In this document: positions 17,973 to 26,730 of the stretch, in pieces
Layout of the letters: each line of letters starts with the position of its first letter
Numbering within the stretch: the first letter of the stretch is position 1
From: Paenibacillus agilis
GTDB taxonomy: Bacteria; Bacillota; Bacilli; Paenibacillales; Paenibacillaceae
Reading direction: 5' to 3'
Length of the DNA stretch: 64,000 nucleotides
Assembly (NCBI RefSeq): GCF_007786455.1
Contig: NZ_VNJK01000001.1
Coordinates: 1,324,074 to 1,388,073 of the forward strand
Program-made: the position numbers and the translations under genes
The notes under the pieces: model-generated
The model's database searches: none
Told to the model about the DNA's origin: nothing
Seen by the model: the letters and a program-made list of their open reading frames with translations, nothing else

Positions 17973-18014
17973 AAAAAGGCTGTCGGTTTAGCACCTGCTC
18001 TGCTTCCGACAGCC
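17973..18014 (-). terminator. Terminator of the yqhH-yqhG operon (- strand)
   Basis: GGCTGTCGG pairs with CCGACAGCC over an 18-base loop; reading on the - strand it is followed by TTTTTGTC. Lies 82 bases after the yqhG stop. Confidence 0.75.
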
Positions 18015-18096
18015 GTTCTAATTTTGACGCAGTGTGGCGTATAGACGGATGAGGCGTAAATAAACGTCAATTCGGTCTCCAAACGATGTCGTACGC

Positions 18097-19224
18097 TCAT
18101 GTCATTACTTTGTTGGAACGTAAATAAATAATCGCGGCGTTAATGATCGACATTTCAATACGAGGCTGGAACTGCCATTCAATTTCGTTGCGGCGCAGAT
18201 CATATTGCTCTTGAAGTGTTCGTTGGTTTGGCTCTTTATCCGTCACCACCTGCTCAGTTTCATCTGGCGGTTCTTCATTAACCACGATTGTTAAAATAAC
18301 GGGTTGAGAAGCTTGTTCTGTATCTGTATCTGTTACTGTCACAGTTACTTCATTTGCTTTTGCCTTGGCTTTATTTTCAGCTTCTTCTTTCAAAAGTGGC
18401 TCATAATAAGCAGCTAAACGATCCCATTCATCTTCAAGGCGTTCACTAGCTTCCACAGCCCATGCTTCGTCACTATTTCGGACATGCTCTGTCAAGGTTT
18501 GTTCGATCTGTTGGACCGCCTGATCTAAGGTATAACGCCAAGTCATCGTATGGACTTGTGCTGGGAGCTTCGGCGTAAGGGAGCACTGCATCATTTTATC
18601 CATGAAATTCGTATGCAGAGTCCCACTAATAAGGGAAAAGCCAATAGAATGGACTTCTTCACGTTTTAGGTCACAAGCGAATTCCAACTTTACATTAAGC
18701 AAAATCCATGGTTCATAAGCAACAGAATGACGACCACGAGCGAACTGAACTTCCGACTCGCTGTCTAAACTTTCGTACAAGGAAACGAAGCGTCCGCTTT
18801 CTTTGGCAACATCCATAATTTGAGCCAATCGCCTAGAGCCAAAGTTTACATTTTCTCTAGGGATGCGGTCAGGGCCGCGTGACCCCCCATTGAAACCAGG
18901 AGCCACGCCAAATGTACGCTGAATGGCCGCATCACCAGCTGCAACTGGATTTGACGGTACGCTAGGGGCAGTTACATAGCTAATAGGAGCTCGATACGGA
19001 TCGGGTGGCATATTGTCCGGATCGAAGACGAAAGTGTAGCGCATCGTTTCCGCTTCCGTTCCTGTTCGATCAATAAAGCCCCAATAATAAGGACGATTCG
19101 TCAATAAGCGATCGGCTTGCTCAGACAGTTTCACGGTCACGTAGACAGGCGTTTTCTCCATAATGTTGCAAGACGTCGCATCAAGATAGCGCATGATATA
19201 AGATGAGATTTGTTCCGTATCCAT
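18097..19224 (-). CDS. yqhG: YqhG family protein
   Basis: Unknown function, conserved in bacilli next to the yqhH helicase. Family features: an N-terminal SYIMRYLDATSCNIMEK, the motif VYVTVKLSEQADRLLTNRPYYWGFIDRTG in overlapping form near residues 27-55, and SRRLAQIMDVAKESGRFVSLYE near 130. The 375-residue length is about 110 more than Bacillus YqhG; the excess is an inserted acidic, Thr/Glu-rich tail (near residues 285-345), probably disordered. Its start lies 6 bases after the yqhH stop, so the two are one operon. The start has a weak SD within the yqhH 3' end. Confidence 0.8.
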   Translation of the reverse strand: MDTEQISSYIMRYLDATSCNIMEKTPVYVTVKLSEQADRLLTNRPYYWGFIDRTGTEAETMRYTFVFDPDNMPPDPYRAPISYVTAPSVPSNPVAAGDAAIQRTFGVAPGFNGGSRGPDRIPRENVNFGSRRLAQIMDVAKESGRFVSLYESLDSESEVQFARGRHSVAYEPWILLNVKLEFACDLKREEVHSIGFSLISGTLHTNFMDKMMQCSLTPKLPAQVHTMTWRYTLDQAVQQIEQTLTEHVRNSDEAWAVEASERLEDEWDRLAAYYEPLLKEEAENKAKAKANEVTVTVTDTDTEQASQPVILTIVVNEEPPDETEQVVTDKEPNQRTLQEQYDLRRNEIEWQFQPRIEMSIINAAIIYLRSNKVMT

Positions 19225-19230
19225 ACGCTT

Positions 19231-21015
19231 TTACGCCTCCGCTTCCGTGCTGTATTGGTTCAGAAAAGATTGAACAGCTGCTCTTTGCTCATCTTTTGCT
19301 TGAATTGTCTTATCGTTATGAACTTGGTTGCGAATCGAATTGAGTGATTGTCCTAATGAATGAACTTCTCGTTCAATATCTTCTTTTGAGCTGGCTTCCA
19401 TCAAAATACGTGACAGATTGCGCTCTAAGCTCCCTTGTTCCTCGAAACGTTCTAGTATCATATCGAGTCTGCCGATAACCATCTCGAACATATTAATTTT
19501 CTCGTGCAGTAAGTTGAGGATATGTTCCTCAATTGTTCCTCGTGTGGAAAGGTTATATATTTTCACATCATTCGTTTGTCCCAAACGATGGACACGTCCG
19601 ATTCGCTGTTCCACACGCATTGGATTCCATGGTAAATCGAAGTTAATCATATGATGGCAAAACTGAAGGTTGATTCCTTCGCCACCTGCTTCTGTAGCAA
19701 TCATCACTTGTGCGCGGCCGCGGAACAAATCCATCATCCAGTCTTTTTTGCCTCGGTTCATGCCACCGCGATAAGGTACAGCTAGCAAGCCGTGATTGCT
19801 GAAATATTGCATCAAATATTCTTGCGTTGCCCGATATTCGGTAAAGACGATAACCTTCTCATTCATTTCTCGAATCAGATTCATCGCCGTTTCGGCTTTC
19901 GTATTTTCTTTAATACCTTTGATTAAGTCGACTAGCTCCCATATCTTATTCCGAATCGGCGAGTCTTCCGCGAGCTTTTTAGACAAGTTTACTAAGGTTA
20001 AAAAGACAGCATCACGGCTGGAGCATACTTCACGCTGCAAGGTGATCATAGAGAACATGCTGCCTAAGTCTCCGCCGTTAGCTTTGTACTGCTCCTTCAC
20101 GAATGTAGTGACCCCGTCATATAACGCTTGTTCCTCTGCTGAAAGGGTAAGCGGGATGTTTTTGACGATACGCTTCGTAAAATGAACACCGCCTTCGCCG
20201 CGTCGATTGCGAATCATTACTTTGGACAGTTCCTGCTGCAGACCGCCTTCATTTTTCGGAATGCGTTTGTCCGCTACATAATTCGCACTATACTCACCAT
20301 GACGGCCAAGCTGACCAGGCTTCAACAGTGTAATCAAGTTGTACAGCTCATTCATGTCATTTTGCACAGGTGTTGCGGTTAGAAGTAGACAGAACTTTTT
20401 GCGCAATTGCATGATAAATTGGTAGTTGGTTGTTTTGCGGTTTTTCAATTTATGGGCTTCATCAATAATAATCATGTCATACTCTTGCTCCATCAATATG
20501 GATCGATGCGGCTCGCGCTTCGCGGTGTCCATAGAGGCAACTACGACTTCGGATTGCCAATGATACGGCTTCTTCTGTGCAACAGCTGCTATGCCAAACT
20601 TATGATTCAATTCACGTACCCATTGCAGTACGAGTGAAGCAGGCACGAGAATTAGCGTTCGTTTCACTAGGTCGCGAACCATATATTCTTTCAGGATAAG
20701 TCCAGCTTCTATCGTTTTGCCTAGACCTACTTCATCCGCAAGTATCGCACGGCCCCGCATCTCATGCAGAACTTTGCGCGCGGTGTCCAGCTGATGAGGA
20801 AGCGGTTCTACACTCGTAAGGTGGGTGAGACATTGCAGTTCATCAAAGCTCTTTACTAATCGTGCTTGCTCGGCTTCATAGGCTAGCTGGAACAACGTCC
20901 AATCGTCCCAAGGACCGTTGTGATCGATACGTGCGCGGAACGATTCCAACCAACTGCGGTCGATACGAAGCGGAACACGCTCTTCCGCGTGCTGCGGTTG
21001 CAAATCTTCATTCAC
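19231..21015 (-). CDS. yqhH: SNF2-family helicase YqhH
   Basis: SWI2/SNF2-type DNA-dependent ATPase of 594 residues. Helicase motifs in order: Q-like PLPHQLDTARKV, motif I DEVGLGKTIEAG near residue 97, Ia LILVPASLVLQW, II IIIDEAHKLKN near 183, III LLLTATPVQND, then the C-terminal lobe with IVFTEYRATQEYL, ATEAGGEGINLQF and QRIGRVHRLGQ. GTG start at 21015 with AAGGAGG 8 bases before. It is co-transcribed with yqhG. The single-gene SNF2 protein without extra domains is typical; its role in DNA repair or transcription in bacilli is not established. Confidence 0.9.
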   Translation of the reverse strand: MNEDLQPQHAEERVPLRIDRSWLESFRARIDHNGPWDDWTLFQLAYEAEQARLVKSFDELQCLTHLTSVEPLPHQLDTARKVLHEMRGRAILADEVGLGKTIEAGLILKEYMVRDLVKRTLILVPASLVLQWVRELNHKFGIAAVAQKKPYHWQSEVVVASMDTAKREPHRSILMEQEYDMIIIDEAHKLKNRKTTNYQFIMQLRKKFCLLLTATPVQNDMNELYNLITLLKPGQLGRHGEYSANYVADKRIPKNEGGLQQELSKVMIRNRRGEGGVHFTKRIVKNIPLTLSAEEQALYDGVTTFVKEQYKANGGDLGSMFSMITLQREVCSSRDAVFLTLVNLSKKLAEDSPIRNKIWELVDLIKGIKENTKAETAMNLIREMNEKVIVFTEYRATQEYLMQYFSNHGLLAVPYRGGMNRGKKDWMMDLFRGRAQVMIATEAGGEGINLQFCHHMINFDLPWNPMRVEQRIGRVHRLGQTNDVKIYNLSTRGTIEEHILNLLHEKINMFEMVIGRLDMILERFEEQGSLERNLSRILMEASSKEDIEREVHSLGQSLNSIRNQVHNDKTIQAKDEQRAAVQSFLNQYSTEAEA

Positions 21016-21202
21016 GTGAGGGACCTCCTTGTAGGAATGTGTTGGAACAGGTAGATGTAGTATGAACGATTTAAGAAGGTTTCATAACTATAAAGAGGTT
21101 TATCTGCTTATTTGTTCTGGATTCCGTCCATTACCCTTAAAAGTGGGTGTGGGTTATAATAGATCAATCAGTATATTTTGGGAATGAATAGAGGGAATTT
21201 GC

Positions 21203-21631
21203 ATGAGTATGTGGTTAATTTTTGCCCTCTTGTCTGCGGTAACGGCTGCTTTGGTGGCCATCTTCGGCAAGATTGGCTTGCAAGGGATAGACCCGAACGT
21301 AGCTACGACGATACGGGCTGTCATTATGGCATTGTTTATGATCGCGGTCATCGTCGTTCAAGGGAAATGGCAGTTGGTCGGTGAGGCGCTCGAGAATCGC
21401 AAAGCTTTGCTCTATATCGGGTTAAGCGGTATTGCAGGGGCAGCTTCGTGGCTGTTCTATTTTATCGCGTTGAAATACGGAAAAGTAACGCAAGTGGCGC
21501 CGATCGATAAGTTGAGCGTCGTGTTTTCGATTATTTTGGCGATGATTATTCTTGGTGAAACATTGAACTGGATGTCTGGGATTGGCGTCGTGCTCATTAC
21601 GGCTGGTGTATTGTTTATCGCATTTAGCTAA
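21203..21631 (+). CDS. EamA-domain half-size transporter
   Basis: 142-residue protein with five hydrophobic helices and one EamA (DMT) domain: SMWLIFALLSAVTAALVAIF at the start and VTQVAPIDKLSVVFSIILAMIILGE with the usual Pro and Glu near residue 90-115. Single-domain forms probably act as dimers, exporting small metabolites. A GAGGGA site precedes the ATG. Ends 12 bases before the ABC ATPase gene, likely the first gene of that operon. Confidence 0.85.
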   Translation: MSMWLIFALLSAVTAALVAIFGKIGLQGIDPNVATTIRAVIMALFMIAVIVVQGKWQLVGEALENRKALLYIGLSGIAGAASWLFYFIALKYGKVTQVAPIDKLSVVFSIILAMIILGETLNWMSGIGVVLITAGVLFIAFS

Positions 21632-21643
21632 GGGGGAACAGCT

Positions 21644-22618
21644 TTGCTGATGATTGATCAAGTACATAAGTATTATGACGGCTCACATGTATTGAAGGGC
21701 ATAATGCTAACCGTGCCGCGAGGGCAATCGATCTTATTTCGCGGGGATAACGGTTCTGGCAAAAGTACATTACTGCGTACGATTTGCGGGCTCTTGAGAT
21801 CGACTACTGGACGTGTACGGTGGATGGATGGTTTGGAAAAGGAAGACCAGCGTACGATTGGTTATGTGCCGGAACGGTTTCCACAGTTGAATATGAGTCC
21901 GTATGAATATTTGATGGCTATGGGACGTATCCAACGGATGTCGGATCGCGACATTCAGAGTAGGCTAGACGAGCTTATGGGGCTGTTCCGAATGGAGCCG
22001 TATCGAAATCAACGCATGAATGGTTTTTCGAAAGGGATGCTGCAGAAGGTCAATCTCGTTCAAGCGATGCTGCGCAAGCCTGATTTGCTTGTCTTGGACG
22101 AGCCTTTATCGGGTTTGGATGTGGATGCACAGCGGAAGCTGCAGCAGTTGCTTATTGAGATGCACAGGGAAGGCACAGCATTGATGATGGTCTGCCATGA
22201 ATCCGATCTGCTGGATGGCGTGGCTGAGCGCATTATTACGCTGGAGATGGGCTTAGTTGTAGGAGATGAGCTGGTAAAAGTGAGTGAGAGTGGTGCCGAT
22301 CGCGTCGAACCAGTTACTCGAAAGATATTACTGCGTACGGAGTCAGCGTGTACTCTTATTGTGTGTTGTCGGATGAGCGAGGAGCTGCATCTTTTGCTGG
22401 ATGCTCATGAAGCAGTTGCTATGTTGGAGTCGTATGAGGAAGAAGAGGATAAGAAAACGGACGGCCTAACTCCTTGCTTGTCCGTAAAAGTACAATCGCC
22501 ATCTAGCGATGATGTGCTGCGGTTGATACTAGGAGCAGGTGGTTCGGTTGTATCTGTGCAGCAGATTAGTGCTGGAAGTACTGAGAATGAGGAGGGAATC
22601 TTATGCGCCTCTCATTAA
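21644..22618 (+). CDS. ABC transporter ATP-binding protein
   Basis: ATPase subunit of an ABC-2-like transporter. Walker A FRGDNGSGKSTLLRTI near residue 35, the Q-loop region around YVPERFPQL, a degenerate signature NGFSKGMLQKVNL near 127, Walker B LLVLDEPLSGLD near 148, and the H-loop MMVCHESD. The last 110 residues are an extra non-conserved domain, as is common for export ATPases. The TTG at 21644 fits AGGGGG spacing; ATG at 21650 is the alternative. The stop overlaps the next gene by 16 bases. Confidence 0.88.
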   Translation: MLMIDQVHKYYDGSHVLKGIMLTVPRGQSILFRGDNGSGKSTLLRTICGLLRSTTGRVRWMDGLEKEDQRTIGYVPERFPQLNMSPYEYLMAMGRIQRMSDRDIQSRLDELMGLFRMEPYRNQRMNGFSKGMLQKVNLVQAMLRKPDLLVLDEPLSGLDVDAQRKLQQLLIEMHREGTALMMVCHESDLLDGVAERIITLEMGLVVGDELVKVSESGADRVEPVTRKILLRTESACTLIVCCRMSEELHLLLDAHEAVAMLESYEEEEDKKTDGLTPCLSVKVQSPSSDDVLRLILGAGGSVVSVQQISAGSTENEEGILCASH

Positions 22619-23319
22619 TTCGCTATTTTCTATTATCCTTCAGTCGGACGAATCGATATGTAGCTCCATTGATCGTGTATTTGCTCGCATTTACGTTATT
22701 CTATTCGCAAAAACCTAACCCGATTATCGGCAGCTATGCTGCGACAGCCGTCATCTTTTTATTTGTAGCGGGATGGTTTAGCTACGCATTCCATGAATCG
22801 CAAGATCGCGTACAAGAGCAGTTGGCGTTATTACATACGAAGAAGATATCTACCTATTTTATGAGCAAATGGGGAGCTCTTGCGCTAATGTTGGCATGTC
22901 TCGCTTTACTCACCGTGTTGTACCCAATTGCGATCGGCGCTTTCGCTGGCTCGGTTAGTTTTCAAATGGGACTATTAGCATTTTTGATTCATCTAGAAGT
23001 TGGCCTGATTGCCAGCGGTGTGGCGCAGCTGTTCCAATCGCGATTTGTTTCTAGTAAAGGAATGGCGGTAAGCGGGATTATTATCGTCTTCGCGCTATCG
23101 CTGTCTCAGAGCAAGTTAGCCGAAATGCTTCCTGATATGCTGCATGTTCTGCTGTGGCTGCTTCCGCCGGTGAAGCAAACGATTGAGGTGATAACGCAGA
23201 GTGCGGTGCTTTCTGTACAGGAAATGTTGTGGTTCAATGCTGTTACGTTAGGCTATATCGCGCTTCTGCTCATTATTTATGTGATACGGGTAAAGCGGAC
23301 AGATATGCATTGTAAATAG
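22603..23319 (+). CDS. ABC transporter membrane subunit
   Basis: 238-residue integral membrane protein with about six helices (for example VAPLIVYLLAFTLFYS, AALMLACL-like region at 90, LLIIYVIRV at the end). No classic motif, but its overlap with the ATPase gene and its ABC-2-like pattern of six helices make it the partner permease. The substrate is unknown. GAGGGAATC precedes the ATG inside the upstream gene. Confidence 0.8.
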   Translation: MRLSLIRYFLLSFSRTNRYVAPLIVYLLAFTLFYSQKPNPIIGSYAATAVIFLFVAGWFSYAFHESQDRVQEQLALLHTKKISTYFMSKWGALALMLACLALLTVLYPIAIGAFAGSVSFQMGLLAFLIHLEVGLIASGVAQLFQSRFVSSKGMAVSGIIIVFALSLSQSKLAEMLPDMLHVLLWLLPPVKQTIEVITQSAVLSVQEMLWFNAVTLGYIALLLIIYVIRVKRTDMHCK

Positions 23320-23647
23320 TGCAATTAGACAACTAGGCATTATGCTGTGCTAGAGACAGAGACAGAGACAGAGACAGAGACAGAGACAGATATAGATAGA
23401 GCGTGCGCCAGACATTTTCAGCATAGAGAAGTTGCTTAATAGTGTGTGCCTGTATCGTGAATCTTGCTTTCACGTGGTTTAGTTAAGCGTAGTTTCGTTA
23501 AGAAAGATGATGTGTAATGATATAAGGAATGACATGGCTAGTGATAGATGGGCAACAGCGGCGTAATATTGATTTCGACTATTTTGAAGGGCTGTTGTCA
23601 ATTGTGTCGTCTTATCGATATATAATGACAAGATGGGGTGTCGAAAG
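23320..23647. other. Intergenic stretch with hexamer repeat and promoter
   Basis: 328 bases without a gene. Contains a tandem hexamer array (23352-23390) and, near its end, a possible promoter: TTGTCA, 18 bases, TATATA at about 23595-23624, before the membrane protein gene. Confidence 0.4.
23352..23390. repeat. Tandem AGAGAC hexamer array, 6.5 copies
   Basis: Six exact AGAGAC units plus AGA, 39 bases, one strand pure purine except for C. It lies 32 bases after the ABC permease stop. Such arrays change copy number by slipped-strand pairing. Confidence 0.9.
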
Positions 23648-24775
23648 ATGAATGGAATTTTGAAAATATTCGGCCGTTCGCTGTGGAGCATGTGCTTAGT
23701 GCTTCTCGTTCTGCTCGGAGTGGAAGGTATTCGTCTCGCTGTGAACACGACGCTAGTCGCAAATGGCGCGATGAATCAGATAGAAGTATCGCATGGGAAT
23801 ATAGTCATGGCCTTACTCGTGGTTATGCCAATACTCGTTCCGTTGGTTGTGTTCCGTAAAGCCAAGCGTGAAAATATATCGTCGAGTGCTTACTACGTTG
23901 GTGCGATACTCTCTTATGTAGTGGCGGCAGCAGCTATGTCGGTACTGAATATCGCATGGTACCAAGTAGAACAGACGATGTTATCGAAACAAATTCAATA
24001 TTTAAACTTTATCGATGTGTTCGGATGGAGCCAGTTTGATAACTTCGGCATGTTTATGTATCATGGGGCGGCATTTTTGCTGCTAATGGCTTGCTTGCAT
24101 TTGCTCTTCTCGGTCCACGGGAAGCTAGGCTTTTCAATTTGGTTCGCGGCTATCGCCAGCTTGTCAGTTGGTCTTTCCGTCGGTATGCTGCGAGAGAAGA
24201 TTGCAAATGGCTTAACGTACTTGCTGTACAACGATTCTTGGATGGAAGTAAGTATTATGATGGCTATTGCCGCGGGTGTGTTGGCAGCTGTAAGTTATCT
24301 CTTTATCGTGACGAAGAATATGAAGAAAACACCGGCAGAAGGAAACCCTGCGGAATCCAATAACCGTCCAGATGGCGCGCAGGCTAACGGGTTTGGTGGT
24401 CCGGCTCAAAGCTTCGGCTTTGGCGAGATGAAAGCTCGTGATGGCGCATTTGTGCCAAGCGGAGCTGCGGCGGGCGCAGGATTTGCAGCAGGTGCTGGAG
24501 TAGGGGCTGTTGGAGCTGCGACAGCTACTGGAGCGCACCGTAAAACGGATTATTCTTGGGATGTAGCTGACTATAAGGAAGAGCTTGAATCCATCAAGTC
24601 CTTCGAACCTGCGGAAATGGACTTTAGTTCCGAACCGAACAACTCGTCGAGCGGTTCACCGAAAGTTTCTTATAGTTCGTCTTATGGATCGTCCAATAGT
24701 TCTAGCAGTGTAAAATATCCAGATCCACCTGTATACCCGCCAGAACCGAGAATTCCTGATGAGCGGGAATCGTAG
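23648..24775 (+). CDS. Hypothetical membrane protein with disordered C-terminal tail
   Basis: Not recognised. The first 230 residues hold about six hydrophobic helices (for example LWSMCLVLLVLLGVEGI, MALLVVMPILVPLVVF, AAFLLLMACLHLLFSV). The last 140 residues are Gly/Ala/Ser/Pro-rich, ending in a Ser-rich stretch and PPVYPPEPRIPDERES, probably cytosolic and disordered. ATG at 23648 is preferred over ATG 23633, because GGGG lies 7-10 bases before it. A clear terminator follows. It could be an accessory subunit to the ABC system upstream, but nothing proves this. Confidence 0.65.
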   Translation: MNGILKIFGRSLWSMCLVLLVLLGVEGIRLAVNTTLVANGAMNQIEVSHGNIVMALLVVMPILVPLVVFRKAKRENISSSAYYVGAILSYVVAAAAMSVLNIAWYQVEQTMLSKQIQYLNFIDVFGWSQFDNFGMFMYHGAAFLLLMACLHLLFSVHGKLGFSIWFAAIASLSVGLSVGMLREKIANGLTYLLYNDSWMEVSIMMAIAAGVLAAVSYLFIVTKNMKKTPAEGNPAESNNRPDGAQANGFGGPAQSFGFGEMKARDGAFVPSGAAAGAGFAAGAGVGAVGAATATGAHRKTDYSWDVADYKEELESIKSFEPAEMDFSSEPNNSSSGSPKVSYSSSYGSSNSSSSVKYPDPPVYPPEPRIPDERES

Positions 24776-24880
24776 AACGTTCAGTTACAGTGAGTGAAAA
24801 GTGACGTGGGTGATGAAGTGAATGGTGCTATGATACATCGCATCTAAGAATTTTAGCCTAATAGAATCACGAAAGCATAG

Positions 24881-24913
24881 GAGACAACATACTTTACTGT
24901 TGTCTCTTTTTTG
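24881..24913 (+). terminator. Terminator after the membrane protein gene
   Basis: GAGACAACA pairs with TGTTGTCTC over an 8-base loop, followed by six T residues. Confidence 0.85.
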
Positions 24914-25048
24914 TGTTCTTATATCGAGAAAAAAAGGGGGATATTGGGAGGATATGTCGAATACATATGTGAAAGATTACCTAAAGCATGGAAGTGAATA
25001 GGGAAGGATACCTATTGATTAGGATGCGCCCTTTGGCATCTTGGCTAA

Positions 25049-25372
25049 GTGAAGTGCGTGTTATTGAAGGACGAACGGAAATGGCATCCTGATCAGAAAG
25101 AATGGTGCATACCTGATACAGAAGCAGGTGTAAAGAGATTCGTCTCTATATTTAAAGATGAGCCTGTTATTGTAGTGGGTAACTTACTCTCTATCTTCCC
25201 GATGCTCCGTATATGTTGTCCTGAAGGAAGGGTTTGGCGTAGGATTACAACAAAAAACGGTGCTAAAAGGATTTAATACAAAAAACCAAAGAGCATATCT
25301 TGGGCACGTAGATCACTTCATGGAAAGGTACAGAGATTCTTGGGGCTTAATCAAAGATGAAAGAACTTCACA
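25049..25372 (+). pseudogene. Truncated, frameshifted tyrosine recombinase (integrase) N-terminal part
   Basis: Two overlapping frames together make the front of a phage/integron-like tyrosine recombinase. Frame 1 (25049-about 25180) gives KWHPDQKEWCIPDTEAGVKRF, a small N-terminal add-on domain found in Paenibacillus recombinases (from memory of the family). Frame 2 (from about 25262) gives LKGFNTKNQRAYLGHVDHF and WGLIKDERT, the SAM-like core-binding domain. After that the similarity stops where repeat element A begins (25362). The catalytic domain with Arg-His-Arg-Tyr is absent. A frameshift near 25250 and this cut make it inactive. Confidence 0.7.
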
Positions 25373-25465
25373 TAACATAGTATTCACTCATCGGCATATG
25401 CCCTCGCCCGGCATCAGGATTTCGGGGATGGGTACATCTGACTTCGTCAGACATCGTGAACACTG
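25362..25465. repeat. Inverted-repeat-bounded element A
   Basis: A 104-base unit. AGTATTCAC (25379-25387) is matched in reverse by GTGAACACT (25456-25464), 8 of 9. The 26 bases at its left end are 22/26 identical to the left end of element B at 26525. It contains inner hairpins, such as the perfect TCTGAC-TTC-GTCAGA. It begins exactly where the recombinase pseudogene loses similarity. Confidence 0.65.
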
Positions 25466-25629
25466 AAATATTGCATGAAATTCCTACCAATATAATTTTG
25501 GGAGGACATGGGGCTAAGGGCTAGCTCAATGAAAAATTTTCTTAATAATTAAATCTTTCGTGAATTAATGACATCATGATATTAGTGAATTATAATAGGC
25601 ATATAGAACCATAATTTGGAGGTGTGAAT

Positions 25630-26478
25630 ATGCCTATTTATGAAGCAATTTACAGGTATGAAGATATGGATGAACCCATATTGGTTAGTAATATCGAACA
25701 ACACGAACATTTTACAAATGTTAAGAAGAATTTATTTTGCACATATAATGGATGTCCTTCAAAGTTATCCTATGTTCCGCGAGGAAAAGTAAGAGCTCAT
25801 TTTAAAACTTGGCCCAAGGCCAATCATACAAAAGATTGTATAGATTTCTTTGAAAGAATGGAAAAGGCAAACAAACAAAAAAATGTTGCTACTTCAACTA
25901 TGATGCTTAGTGATAAGCACATAAAAAGTGTCTTAGATAATCTAAAGAAAAGGAGAAAAGAGCAAGAAGCAGGTACTCCACCAAAAACGAATATTAACAA
26001 GAAACCCAGACCAAAGGTCAAGCCGAATGCGTTAGAAAATCCATCTTTAACTATTGTTCCTACCACTGGAGCGGGCGCAGATCTAACTAGCGGGCAGAAT
26101 AATATTAAAGAGCCACCAGTTAGAAATAGATCGATTATCAACCTAACGGATGATGATATTGGTACAACTAGAAGTATTGAGGGGTATATCCAAAACGTTT
26201 TATTAGAAGAAAACAGAGTTGTTATTGATATTCAAGAAAATAGTGACATTTTCAAGGTATACTTTGAACAATTCTTCTTTAATAACGCTCCAGTTAACTT
26301 TAGTGGTTTATTTGTGACATTAAAATCCTTAGTTGATAAGAACAAAAGATTACTATTTTCTGGAGTAGGTTTAATTGAAACCCGTAATGAAGAATATGTG
26401 ATGCTCATAAACAAAAATAATGATTTTTATGTAGAATACAAATATTTTACTGTATTTATTCACAGTGCATCAATTTGA
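25630..26478 (+). CDS. Hypothetical protein with N-terminal zinc-type motif
   Basis: Not assigned. 282 residues. The N-terminal 70 residues hold Cys37, Cys42, His57, His66 and Cys70 in a pattern (LFCTYNGCPSKLSYVPRG, RAHFKTWPKANHTKDC) that recalls the zinc part of CoiA-like or defence-linked proteins; this is pattern likeness only. A Lys-rich, Pro-containing linker (about 90-150) leads to a C-terminal beta-rich domain (GYIQNVLLEENRVVIDI). ATG at 25630 has GGAGGTG 6 bases before it. AT content is higher than in region 1. It lies alone between repeat elements A and B, like a gene cassette. The terminator starts inside its last codons. Confidence 0.65.
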   Translation: MPIYEAIYRYEDMDEPILVSNIEQHEHFTNVKKNLFCTYNGCPSKLSYVPRGKVRAHFKTWPKANHTKDCIDFFERMEKANKQKNVATSTMMLSDKHIKSVLDNLKKRRKEQEAGTPPKTNINKKPRPKVKPNALENPSLTIVPTTGAGADLTSGQNNIKEPPVRNRSIINLTDDDIGTTRSIEGYIQNVLLEENRVVIDIQENSDIFKVYFEQFFFNNAPVNFSGLFVTLKSLVDKNKRLLFSGVGLIETRNEEYVMLINKNNDFYVEYKYFTVFIHSASI

Positions 26479-26491
26479 TGCACTTTTTTCA
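26464..26491 (+). terminator. Terminator overlapping the stop codon of the cassette-like gene
   Basis: AGTGCATC pairs perfectly with GATGCACT over AATTT, followed by TTTTTTC. The left arm and loop are the last codons and the TGA stop of the gene at 25630-26478. Confidence 0.85.
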
Positions 26492-26524
26492 TTATCAAAT
26501 TATGATTGTTAATCGAAGAAGTCA

Positions 26525-26695
26525 AGAACTTCATGTAACACAGTATTCGCGCCGCGTCGCCTAACGGCTCCTTGGTCTGCAAGAGGCGATTCGGAGAAGT
26601 GAATCTGCAATACAATCCTGCTAGGCTAAATACTACGCACCCAGTCGCTGACGCTCCTATAACCCTCTCTGACTCGTGAATACAAGAACGTTGAC
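26525..26695. repeat. Inverted-repeat-bounded element B
   Basis: A 171-base unit. GTATTCGCG (26543-26551) is matched in reverse by CGTGAATAC (26675-26683), 8 of 9. The left end matches element A (22/26), and the right end shares TCGTGAAYAC with A. The inside is GC-richer than its surroundings and holds GTCGCCTAACGGCTCC and GTCGCTGACGCTCC. No ORF. Confidence 0.65.
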
Positions 26696-26730
26696 TGAAA
26701 GTTCATATTATAAAACAAGGAAGTGGATGT

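Noticed and set aside
26525-26695. Element B as a true integron attC site
   Set aside because: It has an imperfect palindrome and a TAAC...GTT pair near its ends, but the R'/R'' boxes match only about four of seven positions and element A has no GTT partner. Kept as an undefined repeat, with the integron idea only as a hypothesis.
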